Assembly (NCBI RefSeq): GCF_002086125.1
Contig: NZ_MVHG01000004.1
Span: forward strand, 124,001 to 188,000
Direction: 5' to 3'
DNA length: 64,000 nucleotides
Source of the DNA: Mycobacterium arosiense ATCC BAA-1401 = DSM 45069
GTDB taxonomy: Bacteria > Actinomycetota > Actinomycetes > Mycobacteriales > Mycobacteriaceae
Shown here: positions 26,050-34,750 of the stretch, piece by piece
How positions within the stretch are numbered: position 1 is the stretch's first letter
Layout: every line of letters begins with the position of its first letter
Notes under the pieces: generated by a model
Databases searched by the model: none
The model's input: only the letters and a program-made list of their open reading frames with translations
Told to the model about the DNA's origin: nothing
Made by a program: the position numbers and the translations under genes

Positions 26050-26886
26050 ATGAGCCGACGCCAGAAGGTGTGGTTTATCACCGGCACCTCGCGCGGCTTC
26101 GGCCACGAGTGGGCCGTCGCTGCACTGCAGCGCGGAGACAGCGTCGCCGCCACCGCCCGCGATGCCACCTCGCTGGAAAGCCTGGTCGCAGATTATGGCA
26201 ATGCGGTTCTGCCGATTCAGCTCGACGTCACCGATCGCCAAGCCGGTTTCGCTGCCATACGCCGCGCCCACAACCATTTCGGACGCCTCGACATCGTGGT
26301 TAACAACGCTGGTTACGGTCAGCTAGGTTTCATCGAAGAGCTCTCCGAGCGCGAGGCACGCGCGCAGTTCGACACCAATGTCTTTGGTGCCCTGTGGATT
26401 ACCCAGGCTGCGCTGCCACTGCTGCGTCAACAGCGCAGTGGCCATATCATCCAAGTGTCCTCGATTGGCGGTATCACCGCATTCGCGGGCAGCGGCATGT
26501 ACAACTCGTCCAAGTGGGCACTCGAAGGATTCTCGCAGGCACTCGCCTGGGAAGTCGCCCCCTTCGGAATCCACGTCACCCTCATCGAACCTGGCAGTTT
26601 CTCCACGACGTGGTCGGAAGGCGTACGGCAGGGCAGTCCAATCGTCGACTACTCCGAACTCCACCAGACTGCTGCAGAGGCGCAAAAGCTCAATATGTCT
26701 TCGCGTGGCGATCCACGTGCCTCGGCGTGCGCTTTGATGAAGATCGTTGATGCCCCAAATCCGCCGCTGCGGGTCCTCTTCGGTGCAAATGCCCTAGAGC
26801 TAGCCATGACTGACTACGACAATCGAATTAGGAGCTGGCAACAATGGCAGCTCGTCGCCCGTGAAGCGCACGGCACGTCGCAGTAG
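26050..26886 (+). CDS. SDR-family oxidoreductase
   Basis: ATG 26050 is chosen because AAGGAG sits five bases ahead; the open frame reaches 92 codons further upstream but overlaps fadD. The 278 residues contain ITGTSRGFG, NNAGYGQ, the catalytic SSIGG and YNSSK, and a long C-terminal extension typical of retinol-dehydrogenase-like and Rv0484c-like SDRs. It is the last gene of the plus-strand run. The substrate is not known. Confidence 0.9.
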   Translation: MSRRQKVWFITGTSRGFGHEWAVAALQRGDSVAATARDATSLESLVADYGNAVLPIQLDVTDRQAGFAAIRRAHNHFGRLDIVVNNAGYGQLGFIEELSEREARAQFDTNVFGALWITQAALPLLRQQRSGHIIQVSSIGGITAFAGSGMYNSSKWALEGFSQALAWEVAPFGIHVTLIEPGSFSTTWSEGVRQGSPIVDYSELHQTAAEAQKLNMSSRGDPRASACALMKIVDAPNPPLRVLFGANALELAMTDYDNRIRSWQQWQLVAREAHGTSQ

Positions 26887-27406
26887 ACCGCATTCGCGTA
26901 GGAACAGCGCGCCATGCATGGTTGTGCCGCGCCGATGCCCAGGCGCATCCACTTGCGGGTCTTCGAAGGGCGTCTGCAGCCGTTCGTCTTCAATAATCGA
27001 TGCGAGCGTTTGGGGATGACCACCAAGATGGTCCGCGGGACCCCACTTGACGCCCACCGCGCGGTAGGGATAAACGAGCCGCGACACGACGCCGAGCACC
27101 GCCCGGCCCTGATCACGCAAATGCTTCCGATCTCTACCGGATCCGCTGGGCCGGCGAGGCCGAGTGTGCGGTAGTCGACCGCTACGCGCGACCCTAGCGC
27201 GCGGACTTCCTCGATCCCACTAGCAATCCGGTTGCCGAACACGGCGGTCCCGCGCATCAGGGCGAGCTGTGTGCGGCGCGTCGCGACGCCGCCGGGTCGC
27301 ACGTTTTTGTGAGCATCGAGCCACGGCTCCGGCTTGCTTGTCCGCTGTTGAGTGCACCACGGAATGTAAGCTTGGCTCTCCTAACATCGTGGCGAAAGGA
27401 ATGGTT
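26887..27406. other. 520-bp region without a recognisable intact gene
   Basis: On the minus strand two overlapping frames in succession look faintly protein-like: GTAVFGNRIASGIEEVRALG in one, then VVSRLVYPYRAVGVKWGPAD in the next. If joined by a frameshift near 27120 they would form about 120 residues. I do not recognise a family and would treat it as a decayed gene or chance. It ends in the upstream region of the second tetR. Confidence 0.3.
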
Positions 27407-28078
27407 GTGAACGTCGACACCAGGCGGCCCCGCCGGACCCAAGCCCAGCGCAGTGCTGAAATGCGTGAACGTCTGTTGGACGCCACGATTGGATGTCTGG
27501 TCGATTACGGCTACGCCGCAACCACAACGGCGCGCATCGTGGCGCAGGCTGGCGTTACCCGGGGTGCTCAGCTGCATCATTTCCGGTCCAAGGAGGACCT
27601 CGTTGTCGCGGCGATCGCTCATCTTGCCCAACAAAGGGCCCGGGCCGCTATCGGCGAACTTCGCGACACTTGGTCCGGCTCAGATCCGGTGTCGGCGGTG
27701 TTGGATTTTCTCTGGGAGTCCCACCAGGGACCCATGTTCGTTGCCACCATTGAGCTTTGGGTCGCCGCCCGCACCGATCCGGTCCTGGTGCGGGAAGTCA
27801 AACGTGTCGAACCTATCGTCATCGACACCTTGGCGTCGGCCATAACCCAGCTCCTCCCGAACCGAGCAGCTCCCAAAAAGCTTCGTAACGCGATATTTAC
27901 GGCGATGGACACTTTGCGTGGCATCTTGATATTCGGCTTTGTCGATCAAGACCAGACGCAGACCAGACGTCGATGGGAACGTGCATGCCTTGCCCTGCGC
28001 CCCGTCGTGGCCGAGGCGTTGACCGATGGTTCACCGAACAAGAACAGACGTGGGCAGCGTGCCGCCGCGCACAACTGA
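27407..28078 (+). CDS. TetR-family regulator
   Basis: GTG 27407 is favoured because GAAAGGA lies about seven bases upstream; an ATG at 27401 abuts that site. The 223 residues contain the TetR DNA-binding domain (TTTARIVAQAGVTRGAQLHH, then FRSKEDLV) and a helical ligand domain. It precedes the decayed thiolase gene and its palindrome (28393-28412). As the same palindrome stands before the intact thiolase, this regulator may bind both. It is separate in sequence from the TetR at 20812. Confidence 0.9.
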   Translation: MNVDTRRPRRTQAQRSAEMRERLLDATIGCLVDYGYAATTTARIVAQAGVTRGAQLHHFRSKEDLVVAAIAHLAQQRARAAIGELRDTWSGSDPVSAVLDFLWESHQGPMFVATIELWVAARTDPVLVREVKRVEPIVIDTLASAITQLLPNRAAPKKLRNAIFTAMDTLRGILIFGFVDQDQTQTRRRWERACLALRPVVAEALTDGSPNKNRRGQRAAAHN

Positions 28079-28450
28079 CGTTCCCAAGATCTGAGCCTCG
28101 CGAGCGACCCTGTCATCCGGCGTCCCCGCGCATAAACATGCCATTCGTTTCGTATGTTTGTCTGCCGAAGGGTTTCCGCCCTCCAGACGTCGGTCTGACC
28201 GGCGGCGCGGAACAGGCCGCAACGCCGCGCAGTCTGTCCACGAGAACTCGAGACGCCGCACTTCTGATGTCTGCTTGCAAATACCGCAACGAACGTTTGC
28301 GCGTCGTTGATGCGGCGCGGCGCACCGCTGTGTTCAAGGCGCTTCACGGCGGTCGACAAACTTCTGGCCGAACGGCGCCGGAACGCCATTTGCATACCGG
28401 TTGGACTGTATGTTACGTTCGTTGGGTCGCAGGAAGCGGGAAGGTGGGCT
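28079..28450. other. 370-bp region upstream of the thiolase pseudogene
   Basis: No gene is recognised. Near its start the bases AAACAT and ATGTTT stand 14 apart (28135-28160), a possible but weak inverted repeat. Near its end is the CATAC...CTGTATG palindrome and, at 28437-28444, a ribosome-binding-like gggaagg ahead of the pseudogene ATG. Confidence 0.4.
28393..28412. promoter_or_regulatory. Operator candidate upstream of the thiolase pseudogene
   Basis: CATACCG-N6-CTGTATG has the same 20-bp layout as the perfect palindrome before the intact thiolase (6703-6722), with one arm changed at two positions. It ends 38 bases before the pseudogene ATG. Confidence 0.5.
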
Positions 28451-29143
28451 ATGGCTGGGCGGGTGTTCGTGGTCGGCGTGGGGATGACGGAGTTCGAAAA
28501 GCCGGGCAGGCGCGACAATTGGGGTTACCCGGACATGGCTCGCGAGGCGGGCACTCGAGCGCTCCAGGATTCCTTGGCGCGCCGATGATCTATGACCCGT
28601 TGGCCAAGCTGCAGTGCTCGCCGACATCCGACGGATCCGGTGCCGCCGTCTTGGCAAGCGAGGAGTTCGTCGAAAAACACGGACTGGCAGCACAATCGGT
28701 CGAGATCACGGGACAGTCGATGATCACCGACTTTGCCAACAGCTTCGATGGCAGCTGTAAGGCATTGATTGGGTACCACATGAATGTCGCTGCAGCCCAG
28801 TCGGTGTACGAGCAGTCCGGCCTGGGGCCAGAGGATTTTTAGGTAATCGAATTGCACGACTGCTTCTCGGCTAACGAGCTGCTGCTGTATGAGGCACTCG
28901 GGCTCTGCACAGAGGGCGAGGCACACAAGCTCATCGATGCCGATGACACGACCTACGGTGGGCGCTGGGTGGTTAACCCCTCGGGGGGTCTGGTTTCCAA
29001 AGGCCATCCGTTGGGAGCGACCGGACTGGCGCAATGCGCCGAACTGACCTGGCAGCTACGCGGCACCGCCGGCAAGCGCCAAGTCGACAACGTTGTTGCT
29101 GCCCTCCAGCACAACATCGGGCTGGGCGGGGCGGCTGCCGTCG
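28451..29143 (+). pseudogene. Thiolase pseudogene, paralogue of the gene at 5466-6674
   Basis: The start is intact ([16 protein letters not shown], then [15 protein letters not shown]). A deletion then removes about 180 residues, including the nucleophile cysteine, and shifts the frame. Reading resumes at [20 protein letters not shown]. An amber TAG at 28840-28842 stands where the intact gene has CAG ([11 protein letters not shown]). The remainder runs to NIGLGGAA and is fused to the SDR remnant. It cannot make a thiolase. The gene order thiolase-SDR is the same as in the intact pair. Confidence 0.9.
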
Positions 29144-29966
29144 GGACGAGGATTCGGCCGAGAACACGCCCTGCTCTTCGCCCGCGAGGGCGTTAGCGTC
29201 GTGGTCAACGACCTCGGCGGCAACAACGCCGGAGAAGGCGAAGACAGCGCCCCGGCACACAGCGTGGTGGCTGAGGTCATCGCCGCCGGCGGGCGCGCGA
29301 TAGCAAACACCGACAATGCGACTGGAATAGCGCGAAAAGCATTGTGCAACACGCTGTCGACGAGTTTGGCCGACTCGATGTACTGGTCAATAACGCGGGC
29401 ATCCTACGTGACGCGTTCATCGCCGGTATGACCGAATCGCAGTGGGACGCGGTCATCGCCGTGCACCTGAAGGGACACTTCATCATGTTGCATCATGCCG
29501 CCGAGTACTGGAAAGGCCAATCGAAGGCCGGTGAGCAGCCCAACGCAGCCGTCATCAACACCGCATCAGCATCGGGTCTGACAGTGCCGAATGCAGGCCA
29601 AGCCAACTACGGATGCGCCAAGGCGGCGATCGCGGCGTTGACCCTCGTCGCGGCTGAAGAACTCCAACGCTACGGCGTACGCGTCAACGCCATCGCGCCC
29701 ATCGCCCGCACCAGGCCCACCTCGGCGACTCCCGGAATGGGTGCATTGATGGGCGAGCCCGAGGACGGTGGACACGATATGTTCAGCCCGGCAACATCTC
29801 TCCTGTCGTGGCCTACCTGGCGTCGGACAAATGCCCACTCACCGGCCAGGTGTCCGCGGTTTAGGGGGGCGCGATTTCGCAACTGGCGGGTTGGCACGAT
29901 GTGGCGACCATCGAAACAGATGATCTATGGCAGATCGACGACATCGCCGCTCGTCTGCCCAACTGA
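29144..29966 (+). pseudogene. SDR dehydrogenase pseudogene, paralogue of the gene at 4400-5266
   Basis: The N-terminal 14 or so residues are lost in the fusion with the thiolase remnant. Reading begins at [16 protein letters not shown], shifts frame near 29318, and continues as WNSAKSIVQHAVDEFG and LVNNAGILRDAFIAGM. It shifts again near 29793 (a missing base in the SPANIS codons) and meets an amber TAG at 29862-29864 where CAG is expected (AVQGG). The final IDDIAARLPN and stop are preserved. Three independent lesions mean it is dead. The next 190 bases up to the second CocE gene hold nothing I recognise. Confidence 0.9.
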
Positions 29967-30130
29967 ACACAAACAGACACGAGACAATCACCGATGTTCG
30001 AGTGGTCAGAATGTGATCTCCTCGTCCCGCATACCGCCGATTGCTGACCGCGGTCCACGCACATCGCGAGCGGTGATCCCCGCTTATTCGTCGTATACAG
30101 GATTTACGAAATGCGCAGTCGCGTAGCTGG

Positions 30131-31828
30131 TTTCCCGTTATAGAGGTGTAGAAGGATGGTAAAGGCAATAAAGCCCGGCTTCGGCGCGTCGTTGTTCGAC
30201 CGAGCCGTCGCATCGCGTTCGAAGCTGCCCAAGGCAACACATCGCTTCCGGATCGAACGTGACCTCGCCGTGCCCATGAGGGACGGGATTACGTTGTTAG
30301 CCGACCACTATGTTCCGACCGGGACGCAGGGCCGCGGAACGATCCTGATCCGCACGCCGTACGGGCGGGGCCTGCCCATCAAAATGGATGCGCGGCTGTT
30401 TGCCGGGCAGGGCTATCACGTGGTGGTGCAGAGCTGCCGCGGGTCGTTTGGTTCCGGTGGCCAGTTCACGCCGATGGCCGCCGACATCGACGACGGCCAA
30501 GACACCATGGGGTGGTTGCGCGCGCAGCCGTGGTTCGACGGGCGACTGGCCACCTACGGGGCGTCTGCTGTGGGATGGACGCAGTGGGCCCTGCTGGTCG
30601 ATCCGCCGCCAGAGCTGCGCGCGGCGGTGATAATCGCCGGCTTTCATAATGCCGTCGAGTTCGGCTTGGGCACAGGCGCTTTCCGTCTCCACGACCTACT
30701 CACGTGGTCGAAGGTGATGCTGAACCACGAGCGGTTCGGGTTGCTCGGTGCCATGTGGGTCTTCGCCCGGGCCGCCAAGCTCAACGCCCGCACCGTCGCG
30801 GCCCTCCCGCTGGCCGAGGCGGCAGACATTGCACTCGGACATCGGGCGCCGTGGTTTCGCAAATGGCTGTGCAACCAAGACCTCAGCGACCCGTTTTGGG
30901 AGCCCTACAACGCCAGCGCCGCGCTGGAAAAGGCGTCGGCGCCGATCCGGCTGGTCGTCGGTTGGCAAGACCTTCTACTCACCCACACCATGCGCCAGTA
31001 TGACGTGCTGCATGAACGCGGACTCGACGTCACGCTCACCGTCGGGCCATGGATACACCAGCAGGTAGTCAGCGGCGCGAACGGGCAGCTTGCCGCCGAC
31101 AACCTCGACTGGATGGCCGAGCACCTGGCGGGTGAACCCGTCGCCCGCAAGCACCAGCCCGTCCGGTTCGCCGTCACCGGCACCGACGAATGGCGTGAAC
31201 ACCCGCACTGGCCGCCACCAACCACTGAACAGGTCCACTATCTCGGTCTGGGCGGGCAGCTCACCGGGCAGCAGCCGCCGACCGGCACCTCCTCGTTCAC
31301 CTACGACCCCGCTCATCCCACACCGACGGTTGCCGGGCCCTTGATCGACAACGACGCCGGAGTGCGCGACAACCGCGACCTCGAGGCACGCTCAGACGTG
31401 CTGACCTTTACCACCCCCGCGCTGGGCGAAATGCTGGAGATCATCGGCACTCCGGTCGTGGAGCTCCACCACAGCACGAGCAATCCGCACGCCGACGTGT
31501 TCGTCCGGCTCTGCGATGTCGACGCGAAAGGCTGCTCCCGCAACTTCTCTGAGACTTTCCTACGGCTCGACCCCGCCGCCGGGGACGGGCCGCTGCGGCT
31601 ACATCTGCACCCCTGCGCACACCGGCTAGCCCCCGGCCACCGGCTACGGCTACAGGTAGCGGGCGGCTCGTTCCCCCAGTACATGCGGAACGAGGGCACC
31701 GGCGCGCCACCAGGCACCGGCACCGAACTGCGCCCATGCCGACACACCATCCACCACGGCAAATCCCGAGTGATACTTCCCATCCCCGCATAAATCGCCG
31801 ACCGGCACACCGCGTTTGGGTGACGAGG
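30131..31828 (+). repeat. 1.7-kb near-identical direct repeat, copy 2
   Basis: This is the partner of 22655-24352. Identity stops abruptly at both ends, although the flanks remain recognisably related (gacgagggcacgggcgccgcc against gacgaggccacctgcgccgcc on the right). That pattern is better explained by gene conversion between old duplicates than by a fresh duplication. Confidence 0.9.
30156..31793 (+). CDS. CocE/NonD-family hydrolase, copy 2
   Basis: A 545-residue protein identical to the gene at 22680 except Gly138Ala, Ile188Met, Val189Leu and Gln191His. Residue 138 directly follows the nucleophile Ser137 (YGASAVG), so substrate preference could differ. The same ribosome-binding region is present, but the upstream neighbours are pseudogenes and no operator is seen close by. 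It may be transcribed from a different promoter, or hardly at all. Confidence 0.92.
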   Translation: MVKAIKPGFGASLFDRAVASRSKLPKATHRFRIERDLAVPMRDGITLLADHYVPTGTQGRGTILIRTPYGRGLPIKMDARLFAGQGYHVVVQSCRGSFGSGGQFTPMAADIDDGQDTMGWLRAQPWFDGRLATYGASAVGWTQWALLVDPPPELRAAVIIAGFHNAVEFGLGTGAFRLHDLLTWSKVMLNHERFGLLGAMWVFARAAKLNARTVAALPLAEAADIALGHRAPWFRKWLCNQDLSDPFWEPYNASAALEKASAPIRLVVGWQDLLLTHTMRQYDVLHERGLDVTLTVGPWIHQQVVSGANGQLAADNLDWMAEHLAGEPVARKHQPVRFAVTGTDEWREHPHWPPPTTEQVHYLGLGGQLTGQQPPTGTSSFTYDPAHPTPTVAGPLIDNDAGVRDNRDLEARSDVLTFTTPALGEMLEIIGTPVVELHHSTSNPHADVFVRLCDVDAKGCSRNFSETFLRLDPAAGDGPLRLHLHPCAHRLAPGHRLRLQVAGGSFPQYMRNEGTGAPPGTGTELRPCRHTIHHGKSRVILPIPA

Positions 31829-31957
31829 GCACGGGCGCCGCCTTATCACCACGTGCGGGAATCAGAATCCGTTGTTTGACCACGGACGCCAGGGACGGCG
31901 GACCACCACATCAACGGATGCTCGGCGCTGACAGCGCCCGCGTTGCGTTTGAACCCC
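31829..31957. other. Right edge of the island, possible fadD scar
   Basis: The bases ccacatcaacggatgctcggc near 31904 resemble ccacgtcaactgatgctcggc at the fadD 3' end (25963). Since fadD follows CocE in copy 1, the original second module probably carried fadD too and lost it. Immediately after this the conserved core gene order resumes. Confidence 0.4.
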
Positions 31958-33523
31958 CTACCCCGCCGTACGGTCCGTGAGCGCCTGGTGCGCCGCGTTG
32001 TAGCCGGGGATGAAGGTGATGCCCGGGCCGCCGTGGCAGCCCGCGCTGCCCAGATACAGGCCCTCGATGGGGATGGGCTGACCGAGGAAGCCGCGCGGGC
32101 CGGGCCGGTTGGGCCCGATCTGGTTGGCGTTCAACAGCCCGTGGCAGTAATCCCCGCCGGGTGCGCCGAACATCACGCCCATGTGCCTGGGCGTGAAGGT
32201 GGTGTGCCGGATGATGCTGCGTTCGAAATTCGGTGCGAGCCTGGTGATCTTGTCGATCACCCGCTGGCCCATCTCGACCTTGGCCTGCCCGTAATCCACG
32301 TCGCCCTCGATGGGGAAGAACAGCGCGAACGCCGACGCGGCGTGCTTTCCCGACGGCGCCAGGTCCGGGTCGTTCTGCGACGGGATCTGCAGCACGACGG
32401 TCGGGTCGGCCGGGACGATGCCGCGGCGAGCGTCCTCCCATTGCTGCTGGACTTCCTCCGGCGTGCAGAAGAGGCCGATCGAGGCCTGCATGGCCGATGA
32501 GTTGAGGGCCTGGTAGGGCGCGGCGAAGACGGGCGCCTCCTCGAGGGCGAAGTGCATCTGCAGGTAGCTGCCGCGGTGGTCGATGCGCGCATAGCGTGCC
32601 CGGATGTCGGCGGGCAGCGCGGCGGGATCGATCATCTCGTTGAGCGTGACGTCCGGCGCGATCCCGGAGACGACGATCGGGGCGTTCAACGTCTCTCCCG
32701 CCTCGGTGCGCACGCCGGTCACTCGCCCGTCGGCGACGAGTATGTCGGTCACCTTGGTGCGCAACCGGAGTTCGCCGCCGTGACTTCCCAGCACATCGCG
32801 CAGATGCGAGGTCAGCGCGCCGATGCCGCCGCGCAGCTTCTTCATCTGCATGGTGTCGCCGTCGGGAACGCCGAGCCCGAAGGCGAGGGCGGCCGCGCTG
32901 CCCGGCGTGGCCGGCCCGCGGTAGAGGGTGTTGACCGCCAGCACGGTCATCGAGCCGCGGATGGCGCCGAACTTTTCGCGGTCGGGCAGATAGCGGTCCA
33001 GCACGTCGGTCACCGAGCCGAACAGCATGTCGTCGATCGCAGCGCGCTCGAATTCATTTGTGGCGCAGGCATACATCTCGTCGATGCTCTTGGGCAAAGT
33101 CCCGGCTTCGAACCGGCCCAGCGCGCGGGTGGGGCCCTGGCTCCACGCCATCAGTCCCGCCATCCCGTTCACGGCGTCCGCCCCGTGCACCTCGTTGAGA
33201 TGGGCGAACAGCTTGATCGGGTCGCTGTACTGAATCAGCGGATCGTCGCCGACCCCGCGCACCGCCACCGACATCACGTCCAGGTCGATCGTCGGCAGCG
33301 TGTCCAGGCCCAGCTCGTCGATCACCACCTGCGACGTCGGAAACTGCACCGAGCCCGCGACCTCGAACTGGTATCCGTCGAAAAGCTCGACGGTGGAAGC
33401 CATCCCACCCGCGTAGAGCTTGGGATCCAGGCACACCGTGCGCAGGCCGGCCTTCTGCAACAGCACGGCCGCCGTCAGCCCGTTATGCCCTGCACCGATA
33501 ACTATCGCGTCGCATTCGGTCAT
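31958..33523 (-). CDS. FAD-dependent phytoene-dehydrogenase-like oxidoreductase (Rv3829c-like)
   Basis: ATG 33523 has GGAGGG seven bases ahead; a start 16 codons upstream is possible. The 521 residues begin with AIVIGAGHNGLTAAVLLQKA, the dinucleotide-binding fold of the phytoene desaturase/PYROXD2 family. The end reads YLGSAGCHGGPGITFIPG, the family's C-terminal FAD site. The cofactor should be FAD; the natural substrate is not known. It is the first core gene to the right of the island and starts about 50 bases from the stop of the upstream TetR gene on the same strand. Confidence 0.9.
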   Translation of the reverse strand: MTECDAIVIGAGHNGLTAAVLLQKAGLRTVCLDPKLYAGGMASTVELFDGYQFEVAGSVQFPTSQVVIDELGLDTLPTIDLDVMSVAVRGVGDDPLIQYSDPIKLFAHLNEVHGADAVNGMAGLMAWSQGPTRALGRFEAGTLPKSIDEMYACATNEFERAAIDDMLFGSVTDVLDRYLPDREKFGAIRGSMTVLAVNTLYRGPATPGSAAALAFGLGVPDGDTMQMKKLRGGIGALTSHLRDVLGSHGGELRLRTKVTDILVADGRVTGVRTEAGETLNAPIVVSGIAPDVTLNEMIDPAALPADIRARYARIDHRGSYLQMHFALEEAPVFAAPYQALNSSAMQASIGLFCTPEEVQQQWEDARRGIVPADPTVVLQIPSQNDPDLAPSGKHAASAFALFFPIEGDVDYGQAKVEMGQRVIDKITRLAPNFERSIIRHTTFTPRHMGVMFGAPGGDYCHGLLNANQIGPNRPGPRGFLGQPIPIEGLYLGSAGCHGGPGITFIPGYNAAHQALTDRTAG

Positions 33524-33571
33524 GTCCTGCCCTCCGAAAGGGAGGCTCGCACGAGCGCCAAGTTTTGTCAA

Positions 33572-34195
33572 TTATGACGAAACTGTGGTCATCCACGTGC
33601 CGGAGATCCCGCCGCGTAGCGACTCGAGCGCCACGTGGGTGATCCGGGCCAGCTCGCCGAGCGACCGGTTGTCGCCGACCATCCAGGCCTCCATGGCGCC
33701 GAACACCGCGGCGGCGATGCACCGCGCACTCACGGTGACCCGCAGCCGCGCATCCGGCGTTCGATCGGCCGCGCCGCTTCGCCGACGTAGCTGCTCCTCG
33801 ATGACGTCGGCCAGGTCGGCCTGGACGTCGCGGATATGGCGGACGATGCGGCCCTGATCCAGGCCGCCGCCCCGCAGCGCGGCGATCTTCGTCACGGCCT
33901 CAACGTCATAGGGGAAGGCGAACACGGCCGCCTGCACCGAGTCGATGACCGGCTCGTCGACCGGCCTGGCGGCCAGCGCCGCGCGAAACCAGTGCAACCC
34001 GGTGTAGTCCGCGAACAACAAATCGTGCTTGGAGCTGAAGTGACGGTAGAACGTCCGCAACGACACCCCGGCGTCGGCGGCGATCTGCTCGGCCGAGGTG
34101 TCCTCCACGCCCTGGGCCAGAAAACGCACCACGGCGGCCTGGCGCAGCGCTTCGCGCGTGCGCTCGCTGCGCGCCGTCTGAGCGGGCCGGACCAT
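33572..34195 (-). CDS. TetR-family regulator (Rv3830c-like)
   Basis: A 207-residue protein with a typical TetR N-terminus: SAEQIAADAGVSLRTFYRHF and SSKHDLLFADY. It lies upstream of the phytoene-dehydrogenase-like gene on the same strand and diverges from the DUF2834-type membrane gene. The short intergenic stretch contains tttgacaatattgacaaaac (34216), a repeated TTGACAA that may be its operator or promoter. It probably regulates itself and its neighbours. Confidence 0.9.
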   Translation of the reverse strand: MVRPAQTARSERTREALRQAAVVRFLAQGVEDTSAEQIAADAGVSLRTFYRHFSSKHDLLFADYTGLHWFRAALAARPVDEPVIDSVQAAVFAFPYDVEAVTKIAALRGGGLDQGRIVRHIRDVQADLADVIEEQLRRRSGAADRTPDARLRVTVSARCIAAAVFGAMEAWMVGDNRSLGELARITHVALESLRGGISGTWMTTVSS

Positions 34196-34264
34196 GGCAG
34201 TAACGTACCAAGAAAAAGTTTGACAATATTGACAAAACTTCGGCGGACGGGTGAGACTGCGCCC

Positions 34265-34750
34265 ATGGTCTCGCTACTCACTCACGCGGTGCTCGGACTG
34301 GCGGTCATCAGTTGGATCGTCTTGGCCAACAGAGGAGTCTTCGCCCGGCCGGCCAGCGGCCCGCTCTTCTCGCCGATGGAAGTCGTGTACTACGTCGTCG
34401 GCGTCGCGTCGGTCGTCCTCGGCTGGTACTTCAACATCACCTACGTGCAGGAGTACGCGCACGGATCCACCAACCCCCTGTGGGGCGAACACGGCAGCTG
34501 GCTCGAATACATCAAGTTGATGTTCACCAACCCGGCCGCCAGTTCGGCCAGCCAGGACTACACCATCGCCAATGTTGTTCTGCTGCCGATCTTTACGATC
34601 GTGGACGGCTACCGTAGGGGCCTGCGCCACCCGTGGCTGTACTTCGTGTCCAGCCTGTTCACCAGCTTTGCGTTCGCATTCGCGTTCTACTTCGCCACGA
34701 TGGAGCGCCAGCGCCGCCACGAGCGGGACCGCGCAACGGTGGCCGCTTAA
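34265..34750 (+). CDS. Membrane protein, DUF2834 type (Rv3831-like)
   Basis: ATG 34265 gives 161 residues. The open frame continues upstream to 33836, but that part is the antisense of the tetR gene. Four hydrophobic segments are visible: AVLGLAVISWIVLANRGVF, VVYYVVGVASVVLGWYF, IANVVLLPIFTIVDGY and FVSSLFTSFAFAFAFYFA. No catalytic motif is seen. The gene diverges from the TetR, and its end overlaps the convergent methyltransferase by four bases. Confidence 0.85.
   Translation: MVSLLTHAVLGLAVISWIVLANRGVFARPASGPLFSPMEVVYYVVGVASVVLGWYFNITYVQEYAHGSTNPLWGEHGSWLEYIKLMFTNPAASSASQDYTIANVVLLPIFTIVDGYRRGLRHPWLYFVSSLFTSFAFAFAFYFATMERQRRHERDRATVAA

Noticed and set aside
33836..34264. N-terminal extension of the DUF2834 protein by 143 codons
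   Set aside because: That stretch is the antisense strand of the TetR gene; ATG 34265 gives a complete membrane protein.
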